A stretch of DNA of 64,000 nucleotides from Neisseria perflava (GCF_002863305.2 NZ_CP136962.1:1302001-1366000), one strand, 5' to 3'; shown: positions 1-8,535, counted from the first letter of the stretch. Program-made: numbers and translations. Notes: generated from the letters alone by a model not told the origin.

Positions 1-239
1 ATACTGCCTAGGCTGCTGATGGGAAGCGCCAATAAGAAAATAAGGAATACAGAGAAAGTCAGAATGTAAAACCAGCTGACATTTTGAAAGATAAACTGCT
101 TCATGGCATTTAACAAAGCCTCAGTATTTTGAGGCCAAACCAAAGCAGCTGACAAAAGCAAAAGGACGAAGAAAAGCGTAATACCGACCACGCTTGGGTT
201 GAAAGAAGATTTGTTTTGAATGAATTGTTTGAATTTCAT
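1..239 (-). CDS. BCCT family transporter, N-terminal fragment (cut by window edge)
   Basis: Only the first 79 codons lie in the window; the gene runs off the left edge. The start is ATG at 237-239 with GGAA upstream. The protein begins MKFKQFIQNKSSFNPSVVG and has two hydrophobic helices, about residues 17-36 and 53-75. The N-terminal pattern (basic lead, FNPSVVG, helix, a VWPQNTE loop, then WFYIL in the second helix) fits betaine/choline/carnitine transporters, inner-membrane importers of quaternary ammonium osmolytes. Substrate cannot be told from this piece. The family call is moderate. Confidence 0.6.
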   Translation of the reverse strand, partial: MKFKQFIQNKSSFNPSVVGITLFFVLLLLSAALVWPQNTEALLNAMKQFIFQNVSWFYILTFSVFLIFLLALPISSLGS

Positions 240-443
240 ATCGGTTCCGTAGTTGATACAGCGCATATTTGAAGAACAAACGGGCTGCCGATTGATAAAG
301 AGAGAAACGTTTCCGTATGCCTTCTCAAACTATTACAGAACGAGAGATATTTATTCTAATAATTTTTCAAATTATATCACAAAATCAATAAGTTACCAAA
401 TATAATGAAAATTATATTTAAAATCATGATGTTACACAACAAT

Positions 444-481
444 AAAGGCCGTCTGAAACACGATTGTTTCAGACGGCCTTT
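444..481 (-). terminator. Inverted DUS pair, terminator of scpB
   Basis: A perfect 17-bp stem with loop CGAT formed by two facing AG-type uptake sequences, ending 10 bases beyond the scpB stop. Its T-rich flank suits intrinsic termination. Confidence 0.8.
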
Positions 482-490
482 ACATTCAAA

Positions 491-1099
491 TCAGTTAATC
501 AGTCTGTTTCCTGATTCAACTGCTTCTTCAGCCTCCTCATCGCCTGTCGGCGGCGTTTCCATCAAATCAGGCAACACCAGCTCGCCCAATTCAGTCAGCG
601 GCGGCAATTCTTCCAAACTTTCCAAACGCAAATCACTTAAGAATGTTGCCGTTGTCGCCCACAAAGCCGGACGACCGACAGAATCACGGTGGCCGATGAC
701 TTCAATCCAGCCCCTATCCTGCAAGGTTTGCATGACATTTTGCGACACCGCTACGCCGCGTATGCCTTCAATATCGCCACGCGTTACCGGTTGTTGATAG
801 GCAATAATCGCCAGCGTTTCCATCACGGCACGGGAATAACGCGGCGCGCGCTGCTCTTGCAGGCTGCCCAGTCGTTCAAAGGCGGCTTGGGCAATTTGGA
901 AACGCCAGCCCTCATGGGTATGCACCAGTTGCAAAGCCCTGCCCTGCCAGCGAGCCTTCAGTTGCGCCAACACGTCAATCAGCTTGTCTTGCGACAACGG
1001 CGGCACGCACAATTCGCGCATGGTTTTTTCGTTTAAGGGTTCGACTTGCGTCAACAGCGCCGCTTCAATCAGCGCATCGGGAGAAAGTTTTTCAGTCAT
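491..1099 (-). CDS. scpB: Segregation and condensation protein B
   Basis: ScpB is the small winged-helix (kite) subunit that binds ScpA and regulates the SMC condensin during chromosome segregation. The 202-residue protein has the two tandem winged-helix domains of the family, with ETLAIIAYQQPVTRGDIEGI and GRPALWATT as hallmarks near residues 94-150, followed by an acidic tail. The partner smc gene is also in this window (24574-28056), but scpA is not adjacent here. The ATG at 1099 has no obvious Shine-Dalgarno sequence. Identification is firm. Confidence 0.95.
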   Translation of the reverse strand: MTEKLSPDALIEAALLTQVEPLNEKTMRELCVPPLSQDKLIDVLAQLKARWQGRALQLVHTHEGWRFQIAQAAFERLGSLQEQRAPRYSRAVMETLAIIAYQQPVTRGDIEGIRGVAVSQNVMQTLQDRGWIEVIGHRDSVGRPALWATTATFLSDLRLESLEELPPLTELGELVLPDLMETPPTGDEEAEEAVESGNRLIN

Positions 1100-1112
1100 A
1101 ATAAAATTAATG

Positions 1113-1146
1113 TTCAGACGGCATAAATAGCCAAAGGCCGTCTGAA
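1113..1146. repeat. Facing AT-type and AG-type uptake sequences
   Basis: TTCAGACGGCAT (the AT form reversed) at 1113-1124 faces AGGCCGTCTGAA at 1135-1146, giving a 10-bp stem. It is one of very few AT-dialect copies in the window and lies between the glutaredoxin-like gene and scpB. Confidence 0.75.
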
Positions 1147-1168
1147 AGATAATATGGTCAACGGTTTG

Positions 1169-1402
1169 TTATGCGCTCAAATGCGCTTTCAGTTTTTCTT
1201 CGTCCAAAAACCAATGGCAGATTTCGGTATCGCCATCCAGCAAAACAGGCACCAGCTCATTGTACTTTTCTTCTAAAACCGGATCGGCATCGACATCGAC
1301 AATATCCAGTCCAAATCCAAACTGCTCCTGATAAGGCTTTAATTGTTCGCGCATTTTGTGGCACAGGCTGCAATATTCCCGAAACATCAAGGTCAGTTTC
1401 AT
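1169..1402 (-). CDS. Glutaredoxin-like thiol protein (DUF836 type)
   Basis: A 77-residue thioredoxin-fold protein starting MKLTLMFREYCSLCHKM, with a redox CxxC (C11-C14) after the first strand and the LVPVLL cis-proline strand later. It is likely a cytoplasmic thiol oxidoreductase of the small glutaredoxin-like/DUF836 family; substrate unknown. I chose the internal ATG at 1402 because the fold begins there, and the longer reading would add an unrelated hydrophobic lead. It lies upstream of scpB on the same strand. Confidence 0.75.
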   Translation of the reverse strand: MKLTLMFREYCSLCHKMREQLKPYQEQFGFGLDIVDVDADPVLEEKYNELVPVLLDGDTEICHWFLDEEKLKAHLSA

Positions 1403-1472
1403 GGCGGTTACTCTCGGAGGGACAAAAGCGGCCATTGTATAGCAAAATGCCGCTAAACTATACAGGCATGAC

Positions 1473-1518
1473 AAAGGCCGTCTGAACAGGCGCGAAACAA
1501 CGCCTTCAGACGGCCTTT
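1473..1518 (-). terminator. Inverted DUS pair, terminator of bfd
   Basis: AAAGGCCGTCTGAA and its reverse complement face each other across an 18-base loop, 15 bases beyond the bfd stop. Confidence 0.7.
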
Positions 1519-1533
1519 GTGTGTATTCTGAAA

Positions 1534-1734
1534 TTAAGACTGAACGTTAATACCTGCAGTCACGGTATTTTGGGCGCTGCTTGCAGTCAAAAACGATGCA
1601 GCCAATTCGCCGCAGCAACCGCAACAAGTCGCCACACCCAATTGAGCCTGCAAATCGCTCATGGTGGTTGCACCGGCGGCGATGGTCTCTTTGATGTCGT
1701 GGTCAGTAATGGCGTTGCAGATGCAGACAAACAT
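1534..1734 (-). CDS. bfd: Bacterioferritin-associated ferredoxin
   Basis: Small 66-residue [2Fe-2S] protein. The Cys ligands follow the Bfd pattern, C4-x-C6 near the start and C38-xx-C41 in the later cysteine cluster ATCCGCCGE. In other bacteria Bfd donates electrons to bacterioferritin to release stored iron. No bacterioferritin gene is next to it here. The ATG at 1734 follows an AT-rich leader with a good sigma-70-like promoter at 1796-1824. The glutamine-poor, alanine-rich C-terminal tail looks non-conserved. Confidence 0.9.
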   Translation of the reverse strand: MFVCICNAITDHDIKETIAAGATTMSDLQAQLGVATCCGCCGELAASFLTASSAQNTVTAGINVQS

Positions 1735-1795
1735 GATGTGCTCCAATAATTTTGTTACCCTCTGTAATTGAGAGTAGGATTTATTCTTGAACGTA

Positions 1796-1824
1796 AATAT
1801 AAATAAAAACGGTTTGCATTGCAA
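1796..1824 (-). promoter_or_regulatory. Putative sigma-70 promoter of bfd
   Basis: On the minus strand TTGCAA (1819-1824), a 17-bp spacer and TATATT (1796-1801). The -35 box is part of the palindrome TTGCATTGCAA (1814-1824). Predicted start is near 1789, leaving a leader of about 55 nt. Confidence 0.45.
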
Positions 1825-1926
1825 TATTGGCACTGTCCTTTTGTTTTGAAATTTTTCTATGTAAATTTGTATTTTGATTGTTATTTTATAAATAGTAAAC
1901 TTTATAACCGTTCAGACGGCCACGAT

Positions 1927-1957
1927 AACAAAAGGCGGCATCTTCGAAATGCCGCCT
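1927..1957 (-). terminator. Intrinsic terminator of xerD
   Basis: Stem AGGCGGCAT/ATGCCGCCT (1933-1941 and 1949-1957) around CTTCGAA, followed on the minus strand by TTTTG. It starts 5 bases beyond the xerD stop and is not made of uptake sequences. Confidence 0.8.
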
Positions 1958-1961
1958 CTAT

Positions 1962-2840
1962 TCATGAACGGGAATGGTGTTCATCGACCATGTTTTTCAA
2001 ACGAATATTAGCAACATGGGTATAAATCTGTGTGGTGTTGATATCGGAATGTCCCAACATCATCTGGACCGAACGCAAATCGACGCCGTGATTAACCAAA
2101 TGCGTGGCAAAAGCATGGCGCAAACCGTGCGGACTGAGCGAAGCAATACCGGCCGCTTCGGCATATTCTTTGACTATCATCCATGCAAGTTGACGGCTGA
2201 TGCCGCTGCGTTTCTGGCTGACAAACACTTCGTCGCAGATTTTGTTTTTCAGCAACAACGGGCGCGATTCGTTGCAATAGCGTTCCACCCAATATGCCGC
2301 TTCCTGACCCAGCGGAACCAGACGCAATTTGTTGCCCTTGCCTATGGTACGGATACTGCCGCGATGTAAATCGATATCGCTGAGCGTCAATTTGACGGCT
2401 TCGGTCACGCGCAAACCTGTTGCATACATGACTTCAAGCAAGGCTTTGTCGCGCAGTCCATGCGGCGTTTCCACATCCGGTGCAGCCAGCAGCGCGTCGA
2501 TTTGAGCTTCGGTAATCAGCGTGGGCAGTTTGCGTTCCGATTTCGGCGCCTTGAGAAAACGGGTGGGATTGTCTGCTCTTTGGCCTGTTTCTTCCAACCA
2601 GCCGTACATACGCTTGCAAGCCGACAATGCCCGCGCTTGGGACGTATTTTTTTCCCCTTCCGCATACACGGCATCAGACAGGGCAAACTCATCGGCACTC
2701 AACCAATCCTGCCCGCCCTCGGCCAACCGCGCGGCGACTTTGACCAAATCACGGCGGTAACTTTGCAGCGTATTGTGGCTGAGCCTGTCTTGCAGCCAAA
2801 GGGATTCAAGCAGCTTGTCTATTAAATCGTCCATATTCAT
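1962..2840 (-). CDS. xerD: Site-specific tyrosine recombinase XerD
   Basis: XerD works with XerC to resolve chromosome dimers at dif, activated by FtsK at the septum. The protein (292 residues from ATG 2840) has an N-terminal SAM-like DNA-binding domain (about 1-95) and a C-terminal catalytic domain. The catalytic set is visible: R144 in ATGLRVTEA, K168 in GKGNK, H238 and R241 in SPHGLRHAF, H264 in LGHSDI, and nucleophile Y273 in QIYTH. ATG at 2834 is an alternative start; neither has a clear ribosome-binding site. Confidence 0.93.
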   Translation of the reverse strand: MNMDDLIDKLLESLWLQDRLSHNTLQSYRRDLVKVAARLAEGGQDWLSADEFALSDAVYAEGEKNTSQARALSACKRMYGWLEETGQRADNPTRFLKAPKSERKLPTLITEAQIDALLAAPDVETPHGLRDKALLEVMYATGLRVTEAVKLTLSDIDLHRGSIRTIGKGNKLRLVPLGQEAAYWVERYCNESRPLLLKNKICDEVFVSQKRSGISRQLAWMIVKEYAEAAGIASLSPHGLRHAFATHLVNHGVDLRSVQMMLGHSDINTTQIYTHVANIRLKNMVDEHHSRS

Positions 2841-2853
2841 CAAACTGTATTGA

Positions 2854-2898
2854 AAGGCCGTCTGAACGGCATGACTTTACATCCGTTCAGACGGCCTT
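2854..2898 (-). terminator. Inverted DUS pair, terminator of bcp
   Basis: Facing AG-type uptake sequences, with the stem extended by CGG/CCG, located 18 bases beyond the bcp stop and just upstream of xerD. Confidence 0.75.
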
Positions 2899-2915
2899 AG
2901 GTTTTCAAAGCCCTA

Positions 2916-3359
2916 TCAAGAGACTTGAGAAATTGTATCCAACACTTCCTGCGCGTGTCCGGCCACTTTGACTTTGCGCCATTCATGAGCGATTTCGCCG
3001 TTTTCGTCCAGCACAAAGGTGCTGCGCTCGATGCCGAGGGATTCTTTGCCGTAAAGCTTTTTCAGCTTGATCACGTCAAACAGCTTGCAGACGGTTTCTT
3101 CTTTGTCGCTCAACAATTCAAACTGGAAGCCTTGTTTAGTGCAGAAATTCTGATGCGATTTGACACCGTCGCGCGAAATGCCGACAACGGTATAGCCCAA
3201 TGCTTTGAATTGCTCCAATCGGGCATTGAAATCCAAGCCTTCGGTGGTACAGCCGGGCGTGCTGTCTTTAGGATAAAAATAGACAACCAACGGCAAATGT
3301 TCGGCGGAGTTAAAATCGCTACCGGAAGAAGATGGGAGTGTGAATTGATATTTTGACAT
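2916..3359 (-). CDS. bcp: Thioredoxin-dependent peroxiredoxin, Bcp/PrxQ family
   Basis: Reduces hydrogen peroxide and organic hydroperoxides in the cytoplasm. The 147-residue thioredoxin fold carries the peroxidatic cysteine in FYPKDSTPGCTTEG (C37). Many Bcp proteins have a resolving cysteine five residues later; here that place holds a hydrophobic/aspartate stretch (GLDFN), so this looks like the one-Cys-like variant unless C73 or C91 acts instead. AAGGAATAAT before the ATG is a good ribosome site, and an uptake sequence (3369-3380) precedes it. Confidence 0.9.
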   Translation of the reverse strand: MSKYQFTLPSSSGSDFNSAEHLPLVVYFYPKDSTPGCTTEGLDFNARLEQFKALGYTVVGISRDGVKSHQNFCTKQGFQFELLSDKEETVCKLFDVIKLKKLYGKESLGIERSTFVLDENGEIAHEWRKVKVAGHAQEVLDTISQVS

Positions 3360-3395
3360 ATTATTCCTTTCAGACGGCCTAAACCTAGCCTGCGT

Positions 3396-4031
3396 TTATT
3401 TTTCACTTAAATTCAAATAACTGCGCGTACCTTGAAAATCTTCCAATGCACGCAACAAAAGCTGGAAGTGGTCGTCATTGCCGGCCAAATCCAACTCATC
3501 GGCATTGACGGTCAACAAAGGCGCGCTTTGATACAAATGGAAGAAATGGCTGTATTCGTCATGCACCCGTCCCAAATAGCCTTCGGGAAACAAGCTGATG
3601 ATGCCTTCGTGACGTTTTTGCAGGCGTTTGCGGTTGTTTTCGACAGCGGTTTGCAGATAAATCACCACATCGGGCTCCGCGTATTGCGGCAAAATACGTT
3701 GCTTCATATCGGCAAAAAGCTGCTGCTCGTCATCATTCAAAACGATGGGCGTAAAAATACGGTCTTTTTCCAGCAAAAAATCAGCCACAACCATTCCGCC
3801 TTGCACGCATTGGTCTTCAATAATATTTACGCTTTCAGCACGGCGCGTCAGGAAGAAAAGCTCGGCAGCCAAACCATTATTGGAAACATTGCTGTAAAAC
3901 TTCATGAGAAACGGATTGTGATCCGGATTCTCCGACAACAGCAACGCGCTGAAATGCTCTGCCAAGCGGCGGCTCAAAGCGGTTTTTCCGCTACCGATGG
4001 CGCCTTCGACAACAATATAACGAGGATTCAT
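3396..4031 (-). CDS. Deoxynucleoside kinase family protein
   Basis: P-loop kinase of 211 residues starting MNPRYIVVEGAIGSGKTALS (Walker A about 10-17), with a central QCVQGGMVVADF/DRIF region and an RLQKRHEG lid-like arginine segment, as in dAK/dGK-type deoxynucleoside kinases. It should phosphorylate deoxynucleosides for dNTP salvage. The true start is ATG at 4031 because the P-loop strand begins there. It sits between bcp and folK on the same strand; exact nucleoside preference is not readable. Confidence 0.8.
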   Translation of the reverse strand: MNPRYIVVEGAIGSGKTALSRRLAEHFSALLLSENPDHNPFLMKFYSNVSNNGLAAELFFLTRRAESVNIIEDQCVQGGMVVADFLLEKDRIFTPIVLNDDEQQLFADMKQRILPQYAEPDVVIYLQTAVENNRKRLQKRHEGIISLFPEGYLGRVHDEYSHFFHLYQSAPLLTVNADELDLAGNDDHFQLLLRALEDFQGTRSYLNLSEK

Positions 4032-4128
4032 AGTAACTCTTTGTAATGTGTTTCCCAACAATATTTTATAGCAAAAAAGGCGTGTCCAACACGCCCTTTC
4101 TTGTTTTAGTCCGTTTTTCAGACGGCCC

Positions 4129-4617
4129 TTATTCTTTCAACAGGCGAATACCCTGCCCGCCCAAAGCCTGAGCCAAATCAGCCGCACGGCCATGCTCGCC
4201 CAACTCGAAATCCGGAAGAATTTCAGCCAACGGCAACATAACGAAACTGCGCTCATGCGCGCGCGGATGCGGCAAGGTCAGATGCGGGTCATCGCTGCGG
4301 ATACCATCAAAATCGATGATATCCAAGTCCAAAGTGCGCGGCGCATTACGGAAGGTACGTTCGCGCCCAAATTCGGCCTCGATGCGGTTTAACTCTGCCA
4401 ACAGCGCCACGCCGTCCAATGAAGTTTTCACGGTACAAACGGCGTTCACAAAATCGGGCTGATCGTCATAGCCGACCGGCGCAGTCAAATACAAGGAAGA
4501 AGCCTTTTCGAGCCGGATATGCGGATGCGCGTCCAATTCGGCCAAAGCTGCGCGAACCTGTTCGGTAGGATTGGCAAGATTGCTGCCCAAAGCAATAACA
4601 GCAAAATGCGGATACAT
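4129..4617 (-). CDS. folK: 2-amino-4-hydroxy-6-hydroxymethyldihydropteridine pyrophosphokinase (HPPK)
   Basis: Transfers pyrophosphate from ATP to the pterin alcohol in folate synthesis. The 162-residue protein has the family opening IALGSNL, the loop with FGRERTFRNAPRTLDLDI (catalytic aspartates and arginines, about residues 86-104), and LPHPRAHERSFV. An uptake sequence abuts the start codon with no gap (4618-4629), and together with the preceding bases it supplies GAGG nine bases before ATG, so the DUS doubles as the ribosome site. A sirB-like gene lies just upstream. Confidence 0.95.
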   Translation of the reverse strand: MYPHFAVIALGSNLANPTEQVRAALAELDAHPHIRLEKASSLYLTAPVGYDDQPDFVNAVCTVKTSLDGVALLAELNRIEAEFGRERTFRNAPRTLDLDIIDFDGIRSDDPHLTLPHPRAHERSFVMLPLAEILPDFELGEHGRAADLAQALGGQGIRLLKE

Positions 4618-4632
4618 TTCAGACGGCCTCTT

Positions 4633-5007
4633 TTAAAACGGCAGCGTTTTGGTTTTGGCAAGGAAAACAATCGTGGCAACACACGACATGGCCAAAACGT
4701 AGACGATATAGAATTTCGGCGAACGCGGACGCGAACGCATCATAATCATGCCCAACACAATATAAACCAGCAACAGCAGGATTTTCATGCCGAGCCACGG
4801 CGCATTAAACGGCGAAAAATGGGTAATCTTCATCAGCCACAAGCCGGTAAACAGCAACATGGTGTCATTCAAATGCGGCATGGCTTTCCAAATACCTGCC
4901 AACGGCTTCTCAGGATGACGCCAGAGCAGGAAAAAACGGATGTTGAACAACAGGATGGTAATGGCAACGAAAATCTGATGGCTGTATTTTACAAACAGAT
5001 ATTGCAT
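4633..5007 (-). CDS. SirB family inner-membrane protein
   Basis: A 124-residue polytopic membrane protein with four predicted helices, starting MQYLFVKYSHQIFVAITILL. The KYSHQ start, RFFLLW segment, HLNDTMLLFTG helix and WLGMKILLLLVYI helix match the SirB2 family, named from a Salmonella locus that raised invasion gene expression; the molecular role is unknown. It ends 15 bases before folK, with only an uptake sequence between, so the two are probably co-transcribed. Confidence 0.8.
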   Translation of the reverse strand: MQYLFVKYSHQIFVAITILLFNIRFFLLWRHPEKPLAGIWKAMPHLNDTMLLFTGLWLMKITHFSPFNAPWLGMKILLLLVYIVLGMIMMRSRPRSPKFYIVYVLAMSCVATIVFLAKTKTLPF

Positions 5008-5062
5008 GGCAGTTTCTTATGTTGAGGGTTGAAAAACAAAGCAGCTATTTTACCGCAAACAT

Positions 5063-5632
5063 CTATTTCTGACGCAACTTTTCAATCGCCAGCAGATAGG
5101 GCGGCGCATTGCGGCGGTTGACAAAGCCATAGCGTAACACGGCAAAGGCTTCCTGCGGCAAAGTTTCCGCCCATTGCACAATCGCTTCAGCCTCTATTCG
5201 GCCGGCTTCATGCCCCGGATACAATACCGCCACGGCAAGCCCGCCCTCTTTCAACAAACCCAAAGTATCCGTCAGCGCACGGATGCTGCTTGCCGCTTCA
5301 GTCGTGCAGCTTTTATCGCCACCCGGCAGCCAACCGAAATTAAATACTGCAGCATCTAAAGGCTCGTCGATATAAGACAAAAGGTTTTCATGGCCGTCAT
5401 GTATCAGGGCTACCCGACCCTCTACGCCGTTTTCTTTCAGACGGCCTTGAGTCTGCACCAGTGCTTTAGATTGCACATCAAATGCCCACACCCTACCCGT
5501 CTCGCCAACCGACTGCGCCAACAGCAAAGTATCATGCCCATTTCCGGCCGTCGCATCCAAAGCGCGGCCGCCTGCTTTTAAGGCTTGTCGTAACAGGGAG
5601 TGGGCAAAGGGAAGAATGTTTTCAAGCAGCAT
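5063..5632 (-). CDS. SAM-dependent methyltransferase, YtqB/MnmM-like (rRNA_methylase family)
   Basis: A 189-residue Rossmann methyltransferase. Motif I is DATAGNGHDT (about 26-35), motif II is VWAFDVQ, and NFGWLPGGDKSCTT (about 98-111) is the signature of the YtqB group. In Bacillus, YtqB (MnmM) methylates nm5U34 in tRNA; that function is inferred here only by family. It lies upstream of hfq's terminator region in the minus-strand series. An uptake sequence of the rarer AGGTCGTCTGAA form lies just before the start (5638-5649). Confidence 0.75.
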   Translation of the reverse strand: MLLENILPFAHSLLRQALKAGGRALDATAGNGHDTLLLAQSVGETGRVWAFDVQSKALVQTQGRLKENGVEGRVALIHDGHENLLSYIDEPLDAAVFNFGWLPGGDKSCTTEAASSIRALTDTLGLLKEGGLAVAVLYPGHEAGRIEAEAIVQWAETLPQEAFAVLRYGFVNRRNAPPYLLAIEKLRQK

Positions 5633-5649
5633 GATAAAGGTCGTCTGAA

Positions 5650-5685
5650 AATAAAAATACCCTACCGCAAAAGCGGTAAGGTATT
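5650..5685 (-). terminator. Intrinsic terminator of hfq
   Basis: Hairpin with arms around ACCGC-AAAA-GCGGT (5657-5685, one bulge per arm), followed on the minus strand by TTTTTAT. It lies 25 bases beyond the hfq stop. Confidence 0.85.
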
Positions 5686-5710
5686 GAAAAACAGGAATGC
5701 GTTACATCAT

Positions 5711-6007
5711 TTATTCGACAGGTTGTTGCACAGTCTCAACTTGAACCGGAGCAGCTGCGGCAGCGGCTTGAGGTTGCTTGTTTTCGTGTTGCAGGCTGAC
5801 TGCGCGTGCAGGAACGATTGTTGAGATAGCGTGTTTGTAAACCATTTGAGTGACGGAAGTATTACGCAGCAGAACAACGTACTGGTCGAATGATTCCACT
5901 TGGCCTTGCAGCTTGATGCCGTTTACCAAGTAGATTGAAACCGGAACGTGCTCTTTACGCAACGCATTCAAAAAAGGATCTTGTAACATTTGTCCTTTAG
6001 CTGTCAT
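5711..6007 (-). CDS. hfq: RNA chaperone Hfq
   Basis: Hexameric Sm-like protein that pairs small RNAs with mRNAs. The 98-residue protein has the Sm1 region ([20 protein letters not shown]) and the Sm2 motif YKHAIS with VPAR (about 55-66). The distal-face Q8-like residue lies in QMLQDPFLN. The C-terminal tail is short and rich in Ala/Gln. ATG 6007 is chosen over the upstream alternative because GGAG lies correctly at 6017-6020 and family members start MTAKGQ. Confidence 0.96.
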   Translation of the reverse strand: MTAKGQMLQDPFLNALRKEHVPVSIYLVNGIKLQGQVESFDQYVVLLRNTSVTQMVYKHAISTIVPARAVSLQHENKQPQAAAAAAPVQVETVQQPVE

Positions 6008-6038
6008 ATTCTTGAGCTCCATTATTATGATTGTAAAG

Positions 6039-6092
6039 ACGCCAAAATCGGCGTTTGATGGGATTGTAGCCCCGAATAGGATAAATTACCAA
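6039..6092 (-). promoter_or_regulatory. Putative hfq promoter and 5' hairpin
   Basis: On the minus strand TTGGTA (6087-6092), an 18-bp spacer and TACAAT (6063-6068). The predicted transcript begins near 6056, immediately before the inverted repeat ACGCC/GGCGT (6039-6054), so the mRNA would carry a short hairpin at its 5' end. Confidence 0.45.
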
Positions 6093-6269
6093 CTATTTTT
6101 TTCTATCACACCGTTTAGGAATCCAGCAATAAGGGAACTTCCCGCCAAACCGACTGTTTCATTTCCATATTCACAACAATCCCCAATTCAAATTGGATGT
6201 TTTTTTTAAATTCGGCAAACCCTATCAAAAATATGCCATGAAGCTCTAATGAGCTGTTTTTCATTATAA

Positions 6270-6301
6270 AAAGGCCGTCTGAAATGGTTCAGACGGCCTT
6301 T
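6270..6301 (-). terminator. Inverted DUS pair, terminator of der
   Basis: A perfect 14-bp stem of facing uptake sequences with loop ATGG, five bases beyond the der stop. Confidence 0.8.
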
Positions 6302-6305
6302 GTGC

Positions 6306-7763
6306 TTATTTGCTGAATTGTTTTTTCACGCTGACTTTGGTTTTCTTCTTGAAGCGGTTTTTCTCTTCCTTACGGCCTTCGCGTTTCTCAATACGGTTGC
6401 TCAAGCTGACACGGCGCAGCGGTTTTTTCTTCGGTTTGTCTTCCGCATTTTCATACGGGTTTTCCGAAACATTGTATTGAATTCTGAGCGGCGTACCTTG
6501 CAGATTGAAGGCTTTGCGGAAGGTTTGGGTCAAATAGCGTGTGTAGCTGTCTGAAATCGCGTGCAACGAATTACCGTGTACCACAATCACCGGCGGATTC
6601 ATGCCGCCTTGGTGGGCATAACGCATTTTCGGACGCACCAAACCAGCACGCGGCGGCTGTTGACGCTCAATCGCGCTTTGCAATACACGCGTGATTTTCG
6701 GTGTCGGCATCTTAATCATCGCCGCATTGTAGGCAGCCTGAATGCTTTCAAACAGGCCGTCTATACCGCGCTCTTTCAATGCAGAAATAAAGTGGAACTT
6801 AGCAAAATCAAGGAAATACAGTTTGCGGTTGATATCGCGTTTCACTTGCTCGCGGCGCTCTTCGCTGATGCCGTCCCATTTATTGACCGCCACCACCAAA
6901 GCACGGCCTGCTTCCAAAGCAAAACCTGCAATCGTCGCATCTTGATCGGCGATATCTTGTTGCGCATCCAATACCAAAACTGCAACGTTTGCCGCTTCAA
7001 CCGCCTGCATGGCTTTGATAACGGAGAACTTTTCCACCGCTTCATCCACTTTGCCGCGACGGCGCACACCTGCGGTATCAATGATGGTAAACGGCTTGCC
7101 TTCACGTTCAAAATCGATATGGATACTGTCGCGCGTCGTGCCTGCCATATCGAAAGCAATCACGCGTTCTTCGCCGAGGATGGCGTTTACCAAGGTCGAT
7201 TTACCGACATTTGGACGGCCGATTACAGCAAAAACAGGATGTTTCGCTTCTTCCTCTTCCTTTTCAGGCTCAGGGAAGGTTTCCAAAATATCTTCAATCA
7301 GATAATACACACCATCGCCATGCGCACCTGAAATAACATAAGGGTCGCCCAAGGCAAGTTCGTAGAATTCGGCTGCAAGCACGGCCCTATTGCCGCCCTC
7401 GCCTTTATTCACGGCCAAATAAACGGGGCGCGAACTTTGGCGCAAACGGTCGGCAATGATTTTGTCTTGCGGCGTCAAACCAGTGCGGCCGTCCACCAAA
7501 AATACAACCGCATCGGCTTCATCGACAGCCTGCAAAGTTTGTTTTGCCATTTCGTGCAAAATGCCGCTGTCCACAACCGGCTCAAAACCGCCGGTATCGA
7601 TGACCAAATAAGGTTTGCTGCCGACTTTGCCATGACCGTAATGGCGGTCACGCGTCAGACCGGGCAAGTCATGCACGAGCGCATCTTTGGTACGCGTCAA
7701 ACGGTTGAATAAAGTAGATTTGCCGACATTGGGGCGGCCGACAAGCGCGATGGTTGGTTTCAT
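6306..7763 (-). CDS. der: GTPase Der (EngA), 50S ribosome assembly
   Basis: Essential double GTPase needed for large-subunit maturation. The 485-residue protein has two G domains, each with P-loop GRPNVGKST (about residues 8-16 and 185-193), DTGG/DTAG switch regions and NKxE/NKWD base motifs, then a C-terminal KH-like domain and a long basic tail ([20 protein letters not shown]). ATG at 7763 is preferred over an upstream TTG because GRPNVG begins six residues after it. Downstream member of hisS-yfgM-der. Confidence 0.96.
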   Translation of the reverse strand: MKPTIALVGRPNVGKSTLFNRLTRTKDALVHDLPGLTRDRHYGHGKVGSKPYLVIDTGGFEPVVDSGILHEMAKQTLQAVDEADAVVFLVDGRTGLTPQDKIIADRLRQSSRPVYLAVNKGEGGNRAVLAAEFYELALGDPYVISGAHGDGVYYLIEDILETFPEPEKEEEEAKHPVFAVIGRPNVGKSTLVNAILGEERVIAFDMAGTTRDSIHIDFEREGKPFTIIDTAGVRRRGKVDEAVEKFSVIKAMQAVEAANVAVLVLDAQQDIADQDATIAGFALEAGRALVVAVNKWDGISEERREQVKRDINRKLYFLDFAKFHFISALKERGIDGLFESIQAAYNAAMIKMPTPKITRVLQSAIERQQPPRAGLVRPKMRYAHQGGMNPPVIVVHGNSLHAISDSYTRYLTQTFRKAFNLQGTPLRIQYNVSENPYENAEDKPKKKPLRRVSLSNRIEKREGRKEEKNRFKKKTKVSVKKQFSK

Positions 7764-7853
7764 GATGGAGTCTTTCTGTGTCAAGTGCCGCCTAAAAATC
7801 GGGAGCGGAACACAAGCAGGTGTTTTAAAAACACGGTTGATAAGGATAAGTGT

Positions 7854-7890
7854 AGGCCGTCTGAAAAGTCATTGCAACTTCAGACGGCCT
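7854..7890 (-). terminator. Inverted DUS pair, terminator of yfgM
   Basis: Facing AG-type uptake sequences 16 bases beyond the yfgM stop, in the 142-base gap before der. Confidence 0.7.
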
Positions 7891-7905
7891 TGATTTCAAA
7901 CAAAC

Positions 7906-8535
7906 TTATTTCAAGCTGTCGATTTTCATTTGCAGCAATTCGCGGCCTACTGCGGTTTGCGGCATTTTGCTCAAAGCAGCTTCGTAACTTTGTACGGCTT
8001 CTTTGGTTTTATTTTGGGCAACGTAAACATCGCCTTTGGTTTCCAGCATCAAAGGCTCGAAATCAGCCTCAACCTGAGTATTCAGGGCATTGATGGCGGC
8101 ATCGTATTTTTTCTGCTGCAACAGGGTAACGCCCAAACGCTGCGCTGCCAAAGCTTGAACCAGCGGTGCATTTTGGTTTTTCAGCACCCAATTCAAATGA
8201 CCTTCCGCTACATCATAACGGCCGGCATCGAACTCAGTCGCCGCCACCATCAACGTAGCTTGGGCTGTCGAAATAGAATCAGGATAGTTTTTTTGCAATT
8301 CGGCCAAATCGGCGTTGATGGCTTTAGGGTCGGTTTTTTGCTGCGCCTTTTCCACCATTTGCGCCAATACGGCGGCGGCTTCCTGATCTTTTGAAGCTTT
8401 TTGGCCTTGGTAAATGGTGTAACCCAAATACCCCAAAGCCGCCACGATCAGCAAGGCAAAGATCCAACGGCCGGTTTTTTTCCAAAAATATTTAAAGTTG
8501 TCTAACTCTTGTTGTTCTTCCAAATGGGCTGCCAT
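7906..8535 (-). CDS. yfgM: YfgM family TPR membrane protein
   Basis: 209 residues: a short cytoplasmic N-terminus (EEQQELDNFKYFWKKTGRW), one helix at about 24-42 (IFALLIVAALGYLGYTIY), then a periplasmic TPR-like domain. In E. coli YfgM sits beside SecYEG with PpiD and aids periplasmic chaperone hand-over. The start codon directly follows the hisS stop codon with no gap, so translation is probably coupled. E. coli has bamB next; here der follows directly. Confidence 0.85.
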   Translation of the reverse strand: MAAHLEEQQELDNFKYFWKKTGRWIFALLIVAALGYLGYTIYQGQKASKDQEAAAVLAQMVEKAQQKTDPKAINADLAELQKNYPDSISTAQATLMVAATEFDAGRYDVAEGHLNWVLKNQNAPLVQALAAQRLGVTLLQQKKYDAAINALNTQVEADFEPLMLETKGDVYVAQNKTKEAVQSYEAALSKMPQTAVGRELLQMKIDSLK

